Shown: piece by piece, positions 51,586-60,502 of the stretch | Numbering within the stretch: position 1 is the first letter of the stretch | Layout: every line of letters starts with the position of its first letter | Source of the DNA: Halogranum amylolyticum | GTDB taxonomy: Archaea; Halobacteriota; Halobacteria; Halobacteriales; Haloferacaceae | Assembly: GCF_900110465.1 (NCBI RefSeq) | Contig: NZ_FODV01000005.1 | Span: 124,001-188,000 of the forward strand | Length of the DNA stretch: 64,000 bases | Direction: 5' to 3' | Position numbers and translations under genes: made by a program | The notes under the pieces: model-generated | Told to the model about the DNA's origin: nothing | The model's database searches: none | What the model saw: the letters and a program-made list of their open reading frames with translations, nothing else

Positions 51586-52347
51586 TCAATCGCGTTTCTG
51601 AATGTCGTGGATGGTGTGTTCTGCACCGCGCTTCTCGAGCCACTGACGGTGTTCGATCGTCTCGGCGTTCGAGCCGTACTCGTCGACGAACTCCCGGAAC
51701 GATTCGCGGTGCTCGCGGAACTGTTCGCGGTGTTCGTCGTACGCCTCCTCGTGACGCTCCCACTCCTCCTCGGTGGCGTCGGTGCGCTCGAGGCGGTCGT
51801 GCTCCGATTCGAGCCGTCTGTGCTCCTCGTCGAGCGACTGGCGTTCCTCCTGGAGACGCTCGAATTCGGCGTCGCGGTCTCCGTCGCTCGAGTCGCCGGC
51901 GAAGCCGCCGGACTCGTTGCCGGAACCGCTCGACGCGTTTCCGACGGAGTCGTTCTCGACGGAGTCGGTCGCCGGCGTCGCCGTGGACGTGCCGTCTGCG
52001 TCGGCGGTGTCCGGCGCGGCGGTTCCGTCGTCGCCGCCGTCCCCGCTCTCACTGCCGTCCTCCGCGTTCGACTCGGAGGCGGTCGCGGTCGACTCCGACG
52101 CTGCCTCGGCGGTGGCCGGGTCGGAGGCCATCTCGCTGCTGGCTGCTTGATCGTCGTCCGGTTCGGCGACCGGCTGCGGCGAGATCGGGTCGACGGGGCC
52201 GACGGCGATGACGACCGCTGCCAAGAAGAACAGCGCCCCGGCGAGAGTGAGTGCGAGTTGCAGATGATCCTGTGAGCTCCCGGAGAGCAGCGACCACGGT
52301 CTCGGCCGACGTCGCCGTGTTCGCCCGGTGCTCAGTACAGACTCCAT
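51586..52347 (-). CDS. Membrane-anchored protein with coiled-coil C-terminus
   Basis: A 253-residue protein. A basic N-terminus (TGRTRRRRPRPW) precedes one membrane helix (LQLALTLAGALFFLAAVVIAVG, about residues 31-52). A long low-complexity linker of Ser, Thr, Asp and Glu follows (about 60-150), then a charged, probably coiled-coil region (EFERLQEERQSLDEEHRRLESE, then HEEAYDEHREQFREHRESFREFV). The Arg-rich start and acidic exterior suggest the coiled coil is outside the cell. No known domain. ATG at 52345-52347. It is convergent with the hydroxyacyl-CoA dehydrogenase gene. Confidence 0.72.
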   Translation of the reverse strand: MESVLSTGRTRRRRPRPWSLLSGSSQDHLQLALTLAGALFFLAAVVIAVGPVDPISPQPVAEPDDDQAASSEMASDPATAEAASESTATASESNAEDGSESGDGGDDGTAAPDTADADGTSTATPATDSVENDSVGNASSGSGNESGGFAGDSSDGDRDAEFERLQEERQSLDEEHRRLESEHDRLERTDATEEEWERHEEAYDEHREQFREHRESFREFVDEYGSNAETIEHRQWLEKRGAEHTIHDIQKRD

Positions 52348-52515
52348 ACAGATGCCAGCCAGTGAGCTACCATTATTACCCGGTCGATAATCTCAGTTCA
52401 ACGAGAGGAAACGTTCCACTAGACTCGTGCGGAGGTCCGAACGACTCGGGGCGGGGAGTCCGAACGGCTACCCGCATCCAGCACGCTTAACCCACCGCCA
52501 GACAGCAACGACAGT

Positions 52516-53493
52516 ATGAAAGCGACCGCACGTGCTCACCCCATTCAGGGGCTCGTGAAGTACCACGGGATGCGAGACGAGGAGCTCAGACTCCCGTACC
52601 ACGACAGCATCAGCGTCTGTACCGCGCCGTCGAACACGACGACCACCGTCGAGTGGTTGCCGGACGGAGACGAGGACGTCTACGTCATCGACGGCGAGGC
52701 GGTCGACGGCCGCGGCGCGGAACGCATCGAGATGGTGCTCAACCACGTCCGCGAACTGGCGGGGTTCGACCACAGTGTCAGGATGGAGAGCGAGAACTCC
52801 TTCCCCTCGAACGTCGGCTTCGGGTCGTCGTCCTCGGGGTTCGCGGCGCTGGCGATGGCCGCCGTCGAAGCCGCCGGTCTGGACATGACGCGCCCGGAGA
52901 TCTCGACGGTCGCCCGCCGTGGCTCCTCGTCGGCCGCACGCGCAGTTACGGGTGCTTACTCGCAGCTCTACACCGGTCTCAACGACGACGACTGTCGCTC
53001 GAAGCGGATCGATACGGGCGGCGACCTCGAGGAGGACGTCCGCATCGTCGCCGGACTCGTCCCGGCGTACAAGGAGACCGAACAGGCCCACAAGGAGGCC
53101 GCCGAGAGCCACATGTTCGAGGCGCGGATGGCGCACATCCACGGGCAGATCGCGGAGATGCGCGACGCACTGCGCTCGGGCGAGTTCCACCGCGTCTTCG
53201 AGACGGCCGAACACGACTCTCTCTCCTTGGCGGCGACGACGATGACGGGCCCCGCGGGGTGGGTCTACTGGCAACCAGAGACGATCGCCATCTTCAACGC
53301 GGTTCGCGAACTGCGCGACGAGGGCGTCCCAGTCTACTTCTCGACGGACACGGGCGCGTCGGTGTACGTGAACACGACCGCAGAGCACGTCGACGAGGTA
53401 GAGGCGGCGATCGCCGACTGCGACGTCGAGACGATGGTCTGGGAAGTCGGTGGTCCGGCGCAGGTGCTGGACGAAGACGACGCGCTGTTCTGA
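52516..53493 (+). CDS. Phosphomevalonate decarboxylase (haloarchaeal mevalonate pathway)
   Basis: A 325-residue GHMP-kinase-fold decarboxylase homologous to mevalonate diphosphate decarboxylase. Halophilic archaea use such a protein to decarboxylate phosphomevalonate to isopentenyl phosphate. Visible motifs: ARAHPIQGLVKYHG at the N-terminus, the phosphate loop SENSFPSNVGFGSSSSGFAAL, ARRGSSSAARAVTGAYSQL and the late FSTDTGASVYVNTT with the catalytic Asp. Isopentenyl phosphate kinase is not adjacent. ATG at 52516, starting MKATARAHPI. The assignment to the phosphomevalonate substrate rests on published haloarchaeal enzymes, not on the sequence alone. Confidence 0.9.
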   Translation: MKATARAHPIQGLVKYHGMRDEELRLPYHDSISVCTAPSNTTTTVEWLPDGDEDVYVIDGEAVDGRGAERIEMVLNHVRELAGFDHSVRMESENSFPSNVGFGSSSSGFAALAMAAVEAAGLDMTRPEISTVARRGSSSAARAVTGAYSQLYTGLNDDDCRSKRIDTGGDLEEDVRIVAGLVPAYKETEQAHKEAAESHMFEARMAHIHGQIAEMRDALRSGEFHRVFETAEHDSLSLAATTMTGPAGWVYWQPETIAIFNAVRELRDEGVPVYFSTDTGASVYVNTTAEHVDEVEAAIADCDVETMVWEVGGPAQVLDEDDALF

Positions 53494-53713
53494 GGAGATT
53501 CTCGGGTTCTTTTCGCTATCGCTCGTAGTCGAGTCGGGACTCTTCGTGAGAAGCAGCTCTCGAAAGTCCCGTACTCTCGTCGCAACGCCAGAGCCTGTGG
53601 CTCTCGTTCCTCGCGGAGACACGGAGGCGACGAGGCCACGCGCCACGCGGCACGTTCGGTCACACCCTTCCCCTGCCCACACGCTCTTTGTCCTACGGTC
53701 CTACCCCCCTCCC

Positions 53714-54865
53714 ATGCAGATAGCCGTCCTCGGCGCGGGCTACGCCGGGCTGACTCTCGCGCGCCGACTCGAAGACCGACTGCCGACGGAGGTCGACATC
53801 GTCGTCGTCGACGAGTCTCCCACCCACCTCGTTCAACACGAGGTCCACCGCGTCGTCCGCCACCCCTCCATCGTCGAGGCCATCACCGTCCCGCTGACCG
53901 ACGTGCTCGACCGCGCGGAGGTCGTCACCGCCCGCGTCGACAACGTCGACGCCGACGCGCGGACGGTCGAACTCGACACCGGTCGGACCGTCGACTACGA
54001 CTACGCCGCGGTCTGTCTCGGGGCCGAGACGGCCTACTACGACCTCCCCGGCGTCGAAGAGCACAGTACGCCGCTGAAGCGCGTCGCCCACGCCGAGACG
54101 ATCCGCGAGAACTTCCTCGACGTCTGTGCGTCGGGCGGGACGGTCGTCGTCGGCGGTGCGGGCCTCTCGGGTGTCCAGGTCGCCGGGGAGCTCACCGCCT
54201 TCGCAGCGGAGCAGGACGTCGCCGACGTGGTCGACGTGGTGCTCCTCGAACAGATGGATAGCGTCGCGCCGAACTTCCCCGAGAACTTCCAGGAGGCGGT
54301 CCGCGACGAGCTGATCGCCCGCGACGTCGAGATCCGAACCGGCGCGGAGGTCAGTCGCGCGACCGACGACGAGATCGAACTCGAGTCGGGGACGCTCGGC
54401 TACGACCAGTTCGTCTGGACCGGCGGTATCACCGGCTCCGACGCGATGCACGGCGACCGGCCGATCGTCCGCAACGACCTCCGGCTGAACGGCTCGACGT
54501 TCGTCGTCGGCGACGCCGCCCGCGTCGTCGACGCCGACGGGGAGGCGGTGCCCGCCAGCGCCTCCGCGGCCATCCGCGAGGCCGGGACGGTCGCCGGCAA
54601 CGTCGAGCGACTCGTCGAGCACGACCTCACGGGATCGGACGACTTCACTCCGCGGATGGAGCCGTACCGCTTCGACGTTCCGGGGTGGATCGTCTCCGTC
54701 GGCGACGGCGCGGTCGCGCAGGTCGGCCCGACCGTCGTCCGCGGCGCGGCGGCGAAGGCGATGAAGACCAGCGTCGGTGCGGGCTATCTCGGGTCGGTGA
54801 AGGCGATCAGACAGGCGACCGAACTCGTCTACGAGGAACTCGGCGACGGTCACTGCGACGACTGA
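53714..54865 (+). CDS. NADH-dehydrogenase-2-like FAD/NAD oxidoreductase
   Basis: A 383-residue pyridine-nucleotide-disulfide-fold flavoprotein. The FAD loop is IAVLGAGYAGLTLARRL (residues 3-19), the NAD loop VVVGGAGLSGVQVAGEL (about 140-156) and the second FAD contact FVVGDAARVVDADG. This layout matches type II NADH:quinone oxidoreductases and sulfide:quinone relatives. SQR-type catalytic cysteines are not visible, so NDH-2 activity is the more likely role. There is no membrane helix; such enzymes attach peripherally. ATG at 53714 (MQIAVLGAG). A hairpin AGAGCC/GGCTCT at 53590-53604 lies in the upstream gap. Confidence 0.87.
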   Translation: MQIAVLGAGYAGLTLARRLEDRLPTEVDIVVVDESPTHLVQHEVHRVVRHPSIVEAITVPLTDVLDRAEVVTARVDNVDADARTVELDTGRTVDYDYAAVCLGAETAYYDLPGVEEHSTPLKRVAHAETIRENFLDVCASGGTVVVGGAGLSGVQVAGELTAFAAEQDVADVVDVVLLEQMDSVAPNFPENFQEAVRDELIARDVEIRTGAEVSRATDDEIELESGTLGYDQFVWTGGITGSDAMHGDRPIVRNDLRLNGSTFVVGDAARVVDADGEAVPASASAAIREAGTVAGNVERLVEHDLTGSDDFTPRMEPYRFDVPGWIVSVGDGAVAQVGPTVVRGAAAKAMKTSVGAGYLGSVKAIRQATELVYEELGDGHCDD

Positions 54866-54913
54866 AACCGGGCAGGAGGTAGGACCGGGCAGGGCGTGTT
54901 GCGTCGACTCCCG

Positions 54914-55726
54914 TCAGTCGTCCCTGCGTGCCGCCGCGACGAGGTCGGCGACCCGGTCTTCGTCCACCGGGTACGTCGTCCGCCCGCCGCGTTTGAGCGC
55001 CGTGCCGACGATGGCACCGTCCGCGACGTCGAGCAGGTCGGCGACCGTCTCCGTCGTTACCCCGCTGCCGACGAACACCGGCGTCTCGACGTCGAGGTCG
55101 GCACTGCGCCGAGCGACCGCGGCCAGTCGGTCGGTGTCGACGGCGTGACCCGTCCCCGTTCCGGAGACGACGACGCCGTCCGCGAGGCCGCGTTCGACCG
55201 TCTCGGCGACGACCTCCGGGTCGAACCCCTCGCCGCCGAGCGGCGCGGAGTGTTTGACGTCGACGTCGGCGAGGACGCGGACGTCGGCGTCGAGTCGCTC
55301 GCGCAGGCGCATCGTCTCCTGTGCCCGCCCCTCGACGACCCCCTGGTCGGTCACGCGCGCGCCGGTGTGGACGTTCACGCGGACGAACGCCGCACCCGTC
55401 GCGGCGGCGACCGAGAGGGCCGCCTCGGCGTCGTTGCGGAGGACGTTGACGCCGACCGGCAGGTCGACGGCGTCGGCGACGGCGGAGACGGCAGTGGTCA
55501 TCTCCGCGACGACGTGCTTCGGGACGTCGTCGGGGTAGAACGGTGCGTCCCCGAAGTTCTCGACGACGACGCCGTCGACGCCGCCCGCTTCGAGTGCCTC
55601 CGCGTCGTGGACGGCGCGGTTGTGAATCAGATCGCGGTTGCCGGCGAACCGGGGCGACCCGGGGAGCGGTGCCAGATGGACCATCCCGACGACGGGTCGG
55701 TCGACGCCGAACACGTCGATGTTCAT
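54914..55726 (-). CDS. BtpA/SgcQ family protein
   Basis: A 270-residue TIM-barrel protein of the BtpA family. Signature blocks are PVVGMVHLAPLPGSPRFAG near the N-terminus, VDGVVVENFGDAPFY, FVRVNVHTGARVTDQGVVEGRA and VVSGTGTGHAVDT plus VFVGSGVTTETVADLL. BtpA affects photosystem I stability in cyanobacteria; in archaea its role is unknown, and the barrel with its phosphate-type loop suggests an enzyme acting on a phosphorylated substrate. ATG at 55724-55726. It is convergent with the NDH-2-like gene. Confidence 0.88.
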   Translation of the reverse strand: MNIDVFGVDRPVVGMVHLAPLPGSPRFAGNRDLIHNRAVHDAEALEAGGVDGVVVENFGDAPFYPDDVPKHVVAEMTTAVSAVADAVDLPVGVNVLRNDAEAALSVAAATGAAFVRVNVHTGARVTDQGVVEGRAQETMRLRERLDADVRVLADVDVKHSAPLGGEGFDPEVVAETVERGLADGVVVSGTGTGHAVDTDRLAAVARRSADLDVETPVFVGSGVTTETVADLLDVADGAIVGTALKRGGRTTYPVDEDRVADLVAAARRDD

Positions 55727-55830
55727 ACCTGTCGGTTCTCCTGTGGGGATGAAAAGCGTCCGGGTCGCCGTGACGTCCGGTGATTCTGTCGGAACGGACG
55801 TTCCTGTCAGCCGGTCGTTTTGAGCTCGAC

Positions 55831-55902
55831 CGAGTGCGAGTCATCACTTGCCCGACTGCACGACGGCATGCGGTCGGGCGAGTGACCAGTTGCACGAGCT
55901 AC
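55831..55902. repeat. 72-nt structured intergenic element, copy B
   Basis: Same length and ends as copy A at 29853-29924 (CGAGTGCGAGTCATCAC and AGTTGCACGAGCTAC). Hairpin arms 55845-55860 and 55869-55884 give 16 consecutive pairs including two G-T wobbles, with an 8-nt loop CGACGGCA. The outer helix GTGCGA/TTGCAC (55834-55839, 55890-55895) is kept by a wobble. Several stem positions differ from copy A but still pair. The surrounding gap (55727-56022) has no clear gene. Confidence 0.8.
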
Positions 55903-56022
55903 TGTAGCCCGTCCTTGGAGATGTGGAGGTTGTCGTGGTCGATGGCCTCCGTCTTCACAGCCACGGTTGGGACGGGAACACGAAGGAGACGACAGCTGCG
56001 GCGACCCGGGAGATCGACGGCG

Positions 56023-56466
56023 CTACAGCCGTTTGACCATCTTCACGTGCGGAATGTCGGCCTCGAGGAACTCGTCGCCGACCTGCTCGTAGCCGAGTCG
56101 GTCGTAGAACTCTCGGGCGCTCGTCTGTGCGTGGAGATAGAACCGGTCGAACTCGGCGTCGGCGGCTTCGGCTTCGAGCGACTCCATCAGTCGCCGGCCC
56201 CAGTCCTCGCCGCGCGAGTCTTCGAGGACGGCGACGCGTTCGACCTTGCAGACGCGGTCGCCGTCGAGTTCGTACTCGCGGAAGCGGGCCGCGCCGACCG
56301 GTCGTCCCGCGTCGTAGGCGACGAAGTGCGTCGCCGTCTCCTCGTACTCGTCCCACTCCAGCTCCTCCGGAACGCCCTGTTCGTCGACGAACACCGCCCG
56401 CCGGACCGCGAACGCGTCGTCGCGCTTCTCCTCGTCGTCGGCGAGAAAGACGCCGTCTCGTGTCAT
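56023..56466 (-). CDS. GNAT family N-acetyltransferase
   Basis: A 147-residue GNAT enzyme. It has FAVRRAVFVDEQGVPEELEWDEYEETATHFVAYD at the start of the fold, VCKVERVAVLEDSRGEDWGRRLM containing the acetyl-CoA pyrophosphate loop (RGEDWG), and AQTSAREFYDRLGYEQVGDEF in the C-terminal strand-helix. The sequence resembles the ElaA/YjcF-type single-domain acetyltransferases. The substrate is unknown. ATG at 56464-56466 (MTRDGVFLADD); a longer frame upstream is not supported. Confidence 0.88.
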   Translation of the reverse strand: MTRDGVFLADDEEKRDDAFAVRRAVFVDEQGVPEELEWDEYEETATHFVAYDAGRPVGAARFREYELDGDRVCKVERVAVLEDSRGEDWGRRLMESLEAEAADAEFDRFYLHAQTSAREFYDRLGYEQVGDEFLEADIPHVKMVKRL

Positions 56467-56550
56467 AAGTCGACGTTGGTGACCGACAGGTTTCGCGTTT
56501 TGGGTTCGTCGCGCCGAACTCTTTTGTCGGCCGGTGGTCACGTAGAGGGC

Positions 56551-56997
56551 ATGGTCACCGTCGACGCCGGAACGCTCCTCCTCGGGACGGACCGAACGCT
56601 GTCGAGACGCCTCGTCGCCGTCGCGGGCGGGGTCTTGCTACTCGCCACTCTCACCGGACTCGTCGGGCATCTCGTCGAACCGCTCGCTCGCGCAGTCGGC
56701 GGCTACGGGTCGCTGGTACTCGTCCCCCTCCTTTCCCTCGTCGGCGTCGGCGCAGCCTACCGGAGTCAGGGACTCGCGGTCTGCTGGCTGCTCGCCTTCA
56801 CGCCGCTCTACGGCGCGATCTTCAACGGGTTCGCCGGCATCACCGGCGCGTATCCCACGGTCGGCGAGTGGTTCGTGATGGGCGTGCAGTTCGGGGCCGT
56901 CGGCGGCCTCCTGCTCGGGACGACCGCGTTCCTCCTCGGGTTCGCCGCTCGTCTCGTCGCCGACCGGTACGGAGGCGGCGACCCACGACCCGCCTGA
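56551..56997 (+). CDS. Small four-helix membrane protein
   Basis: A 148-residue protein with about four hydrophobic helices: LVAVAGGVLLLATLTGLVGHL, YGSLVLVPLLSLVGVGAAY, LAVCWLLAFTPLYGAIFNGF and VQFGAVGGLLLGTTAFLLGFAARL. The tail is short and polar. I do not recognise the family. ATG at 56551, with TATA-like CTCTTTTGTC 24-33 nt upstream. It is divergent from the GNAT gene and precedes the HypE-like gene on the same strand by 55 nt. Confidence 0.75.
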   Translation: MVTVDAGTLLLGTDRTLSRRLVAVAGGVLLLATLTGLVGHLVEPLARAVGGYGSLVLVPLLSLVGVGAAYRSQGLAVCWLLAFTPLYGAIFNGFAGITGAYPTVGEWFVMGVQFGAVGGLLLGTTAFLLGFAARLVADRYGGGDPRPA

Positions 56998-57052
56998 GCG
57001 AGGCAGAACCCACCTTCGGCAGGTCTATTCCGCTGGCGGCGTCACTCCGACT

Positions 57053-58087
57053 ATGACCGACCTCGGGAAAGTCGACCGCGCGTTCTTCGACGAACACATC
57101 TACCCGAAATTGGGTGCCGACCGCGACGACGTCGCCGTCGGCCCGAAGCACGGCGTCGACTTCGGCATGCTCGATCTCGACGGAACGGCACTCGTGATGG
57201 CGACGGACCCGCTGTCGGTGCTCCCGCGACTCGGCTTCGACCGCGCCGGGCGGTTCGCCCTCCACGTCGTCCTCTCGGACGTCGCCGTCTCGGGGTTGCT
57301 CCCGACGCACCTCGCCGTCTCTTTCACCCTCCCACCGGAGATCACCGACGAGCAGTTCGCGGAACTCTGGAGCGCCATCGACGAGGAGTGTCGCGAGTTG
57401 GGAATCGGCATCGTCACGGGCCACACCGCCCGCTACGGCGGCGTCGACTACTCGTGGGTCGGCGGCGCGACGGCGATGGCCGTCGGCGACCCAGACGACG
57501 TGGTGCGCCCTGACGGTGCGCGACCTGGCGACGTGGTGCTCGTGACGAAGGGGCCGGCCGTCGAGGCGACGGGCCTCTTGACGACGCTCTTCCCCGACCA
57601 GTTCGACCTCGACGACGAGACGCTCGCGGCGGCGCAGTCGCGACTCGACGAGACCCGGACCGTCCGCGACGCGGTCACCGCCGCCGCGGCAGGTCCGGTG
57701 ACGGCGATGCACGACGCTACCGAGGGTGGGCTGTTCGGCGCGCTCGACGAGGTGGCGGAGGGGGCGGGCGTCCGCCTCGACGTCGACACCGACGCGGTTC
57801 CGATCCGACCCGGCGTCCGCGAGACCTGCGAGTTCCTCGGCATCGACCCGTGGCTCTCGACCAGTTCCGGGACGCTCGTGCTCACCGTCGGTGCCGACGG
57901 CGTCGACGACGTGCTCGCGGAGTTGGACGCCCGAGAGACGCCCGTCGCCGTCGTCGGCGAGGTGAGCGAGGGCGAGGGCGTCTACGTCGACGGCGACCTG
58001 CTGGAGCATCCCGGTGTCGACCCCTCGTGGGAAGCGTACGAACGGTTGGCCGCGAACGACGCCGCCGCGAACGACACCGCAGACTGA
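57053..58087 (+). CDS. AIR-synthase/HypE-like ATP-binding protein
   Basis: A 344-residue protein of the PurM/HypE/ThiL superfamily. N-terminal blocks FFDEHIYPKLGADRDDVAVGPKHGVDFGMLDL and ALVMATDPLSVLPRLGFDRAG, then HVVLSDVAVSGLLPTHLAVSFTLP, follow the HypE pattern for ATP binding. The C-terminal half has VTAMHDATEGGLFGALDEVAEG. It lacks the C-terminal Cys (PRIC) that HypE needs to carry the cyano group, and no hyp or hydrogenase genes are near. It is therefore a HypE-like kinase/synthase with another role, as in many archaea without hydrogenases. ATG at 57053. Confidence 0.85.
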   Translation: MTDLGKVDRAFFDEHIYPKLGADRDDVAVGPKHGVDFGMLDLDGTALVMATDPLSVLPRLGFDRAGRFALHVVLSDVAVSGLLPTHLAVSFTLPPEITDEQFAELWSAIDEECRELGIGIVTGHTARYGGVDYSWVGGATAMAVGDPDDVVRPDGARPGDVVLVTKGPAVEATGLLTTLFPDQFDLDDETLAAAQSRLDETRTVRDAVTAAAAGPVTAMHDATEGGLFGALDEVAEGAGVRLDVDTDAVPIRPGVRETCEFLGIDPWLSTSSGTLVLTVGADGVDDVLAELDARETPVAVVGEVSEGEGVYVDGDLLEHPGVDPSWEAYERLAANDAAANDTAD

Positions 58088-58096
58088 TCTAGTGGG

Positions 58097-59044
58097 TCAC
58101 TCGGAGAGCGACGACCGCACCCGCTCTGCGAGCGCGTCGAACGCCGTGTCGGCGACGTCGACGGCGTCGCTCAGGCTCAAGAAGCCGTGAGCCATCGTCG
58201 GGTGGTGCTGGTGGGCGACGTCGACGCCGGCGTCGGCGAGGCGGTCGGCGTAGGCCGCCCCGTCGTCGCAGAGCGGGTCGAACCCGGCCGTGACGACGGT
58301 CGCCGGCGGGAGTTCCGAGAGATCGGGAGCACGGAGGACCGACGCGTAGGGGTTCGCGCCGTCGACCGGACTCCGGAGGTACTGTGCCCAGAACCACTCC
58401 ATGTCGGCGCGCGTGAGCAGCGGTCCGTCGGCGTTCTGGCTGTAGGAGTCAGTGTCGAACGCGCGGTCGGTGATGGGGTAGAGCAGTGCCTGGTGGGCGA
58501 CGTCGGGACCGTCGAACTCCCGCGCTCTGAGCGCGACGGCGGCGGCGAGGTTCCCGCCGGCCGAAGTGCCGGCGACGGCGAGTCGCTCTGGGTCGCCGCC
58601 GAACGTCGCCGCGTGCTCGGCCACCCACGCCAGCGCGGCAGCGGCGTCGTCGAGACCGGCGGGGAAGGGGTGTTCGGGCGCGAGTCGGTAGTCGACGGAG
58701 ACGACGACTGCGCCGACGCGACGGGCGAGGTTGCGACATAGGTCGTCGGCCGAGTCGAGCGTGCCGAGCGTCCACCCGCCGCCGTGGTAGAAGACGACCG
58801 TCGGCGCGGGCGTCGTGACCTCGGGTCGGTAGACGCGCACCGGGACGTCGCCGTCCGGACCGTCGAAGGCGTAGTCGCGGACGAACCCCATCGCCTGCTG
58901 ACTGTCGCTCGTGAACACCTCGTCCTCGACGCGGCGGGCACAGTCGACGCTCATCGCGTGCCACTCGGGGACGCCCTCGGCGTCGATCTCGTCGACGACG
59001 GTCGCCAGCTGCGAGTCCATCTCGGTCGTCTCGTGACCGGTCAT
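58097..59044 (-). CDS. Alpha/beta hydrolase of the hormone-sensitive-lipase family
   Basis: A 315-residue esterase. The oxyanion motif HGGGW is at about residues 89-93, the nucleophile in AVAGTSAGGNLAAA, the acid Asp in TAGFDPLCDD and the His in PTMAHGFLSL. This complete set identifies an HSL-type carboxylesterase for short acyl chains. There is no signal peptide, so cytoplasmic. ATG at 59042-59044 (MTGHETTEMD); MDSQLATVV is an alternative start eight residues later. It converges with the HypE-like gene. Confidence 0.92.
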   Translation of the reverse strand: MTGHETTEMDSQLATVVDEIDAEGVPEWHAMSVDCARRVEDEVFTSDSQQAMGFVRDYAFDGPDGDVPVRVYRPEVTTPAPTVVFYHGGGWTLGTLDSADDLCRNLARRVGAVVVSVDYRLAPEHPFPAGLDDAAAALAWVAEHAATFGGDPERLAVAGTSAGGNLAAAVALRAREFDGPDVAHQALLYPITDRAFDTDSYSQNADGPLLTRADMEWFWAQYLRSPVDGANPYASVLRAPDLSELPPATVVTAGFDPLCDDGAAYADRLADAGVDVAHQHHPTMAHGFLSLSDAVDVADTAFDALAERVRSSLSE

Positions 59045-59166
59045 GACTCTCCCTTCGGCGGGGAGCAGTTATAGCCCTCGTCTCCCTGTCGACAGCGCAC
59101 ACGGCCCATACCGGCAATCTCGGACGCCACCCGGTCGTTGAAACCGCTCGACCCCCTTCTTCGACT

Positions 59167-60426
59167 GTGGGTGTTCTGCAGACGCTGTTCGGCGACGACG
59201 CCCGGGTCCTCTACGAGCGGAACTTCCAACTGCTGCTGCTCGCGAGTCTCAGCTCGCCGCTCGGGGCGTCGGTCGTCTCGCCGATTCTAGAAGGGCTGAC
59301 TGGACCGCTCGGCGTCTCCAGCACGCGAGTCGGCCTCCTGATGGCTGTCTTCACCGCGCCCGCCGTGGTGCTCATCCCCGTCGTCGGCGTGCTCTCCGAC
59401 CGTGTGGGACGCAAACCCGTCCTCACCGCCGGACTCTTGCTGTTCGGACTCGCCGGACTCGCCGTCCCGCTGACGACCGACTTCCGGGTCGTCCTCGGGC
59501 TTCGGTTCCTGCAAGGGGTCGGCTACACCGGCATCGCGCCCGTCCTCATCACCAGCGTCGGCGACATCTTCGCCGACGACGACGAGGCCGAGGCCGCCGC
59601 ACAGGGGCTGCGGTTCACGGCCGTCGGCGTCTCCCTGACCGTCTTTCCGGTGCTCTCGGGGGCGCTCGTCGTCCTCGCGTGGCAGTACCCGTTTCTCCTC
59701 TACGGGCTGGCCGTCCCGACGGCGCTCGTGGTGTTCCTCCTCTTCGAAGAACCGACGGCCGAGGCAGGGAACGACGGCGACGACTCCGTCAGGGCGCTGC
59801 TCGCGCTGGCCGCCCACCCACGGGTGGCGGCGACGCTCGTCGGACGGGCGGTCCCCTCGTTCCTCTGGTTCGTCTTCCTGACGTACAACTCGGTGGTCGT
59901 AGTCCGTCTGTTGGACGCGAACCCCGGCGTCGCGGGGCTGCTCGTCGCCGTCGCCAGCGTCGCGTCGTCGGTGAGCTCCACCCAGTCGGGTCGCATCACC
60001 GCCGCCTTCGACACCCGGGTCGTCCCGATGCTCGTCGCGACGACGGCCGTCGGCGGCGGCGTCGCAGCGCTGGCGTTCGCCCCCTCCGTGCTCGTCGCGG
60101 GCGTCGGCGTCGTCTTCACGGGCGCGGGGTTCGGCGTCGGGCTCACGCTCTATCGGAGCGCGCTCACCGGCAGCGCGCCGACGGACCTCCGCGGCGGGCT
60201 CGTCAGCCTCGGCGAGTCCGCCGGTCGACTCGGAAGCACCGTCGCACCGGTTCTGACCGGTGCGGTGATCGCCGTCGCCGAACCGTCGCTCGGCGGAACG
60301 GGGGCGATCCGGTGGGGTGTCTTCGGCGTCGTCGTCGCCGGCGTCGTCGTCGGCGCCCTGAGCGTCGCCGTCGTCCACCGGTACGACCTCCCGACGCCGT
60401 CGCCGGCGGCGACGACGGCAGACTGA
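59167..60426 (+). CDS. Major facilitator superfamily transporter
   Basis: A 419-residue, 12-helix MFS protein. The loop between helices 2 and 3 carries GVLSDRVGRKPVLTAG, the MFS signature, near residues 77-92. RFLQGVGYTGIAPVLITSVGDIF is the helix 4-5 region. The central cytoplasmic loop contains EEPTAEAGNDGDD. It resembles drug or small-molecule exporters of the DHA1 type; the substrate is unknown. The start is a GTG at 59167 (MGVLQTLFGDD). It precedes kynureninase by 76 nt on the same strand and could export a tryptophan-pathway product, which is inference. Confidence 0.88.
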   Translation: MGVLQTLFGDDARVLYERNFQLLLLASLSSPLGASVVSPILEGLTGPLGVSSTRVGLLMAVFTAPAVVLIPVVGVLSDRVGRKPVLTAGLLLFGLAGLAVPLTTDFRVVLGLRFLQGVGYTGIAPVLITSVGDIFADDDEAEAAAQGLRFTAVGVSLTVFPVLSGALVVLAWQYPFLLYGLAVPTALVVFLLFEEPTAEAGNDGDDSVRALLALAAHPRVAATLVGRAVPSFLWFVFLTYNSVVVVRLLDANPGVAGLLVAVASVASSVSSTQSGRITAAFDTRVVPMLVATTAVGGGVAALAFAPSVLVAGVGVVFTGAGFGVGLTLYRSALTGSAPTDLRGGLVSLGESAGRLGSTVAPVLTGAVIAVAEPSLGGTGAIRWGVFGVVVAGVVVGALSVAVVHRYDLPTPSPAATTAD

Positions 60427-60502
60427 GACTCCGGAGGTTCGACCGTTCGGGGAGGGATGTACGCTCCGTAACTGACAACACACCTCCCACCGAGGAGAGC
60501 AC

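Noticed and set aside
53590..53604. Hairpin AGAGCC-TGT-GGCTCT as a terminator of the decarboxylase gene
   Set aside because: Only 6 bp with no T tract and about 100 nt from the stop; too weak to list as a separate feature.
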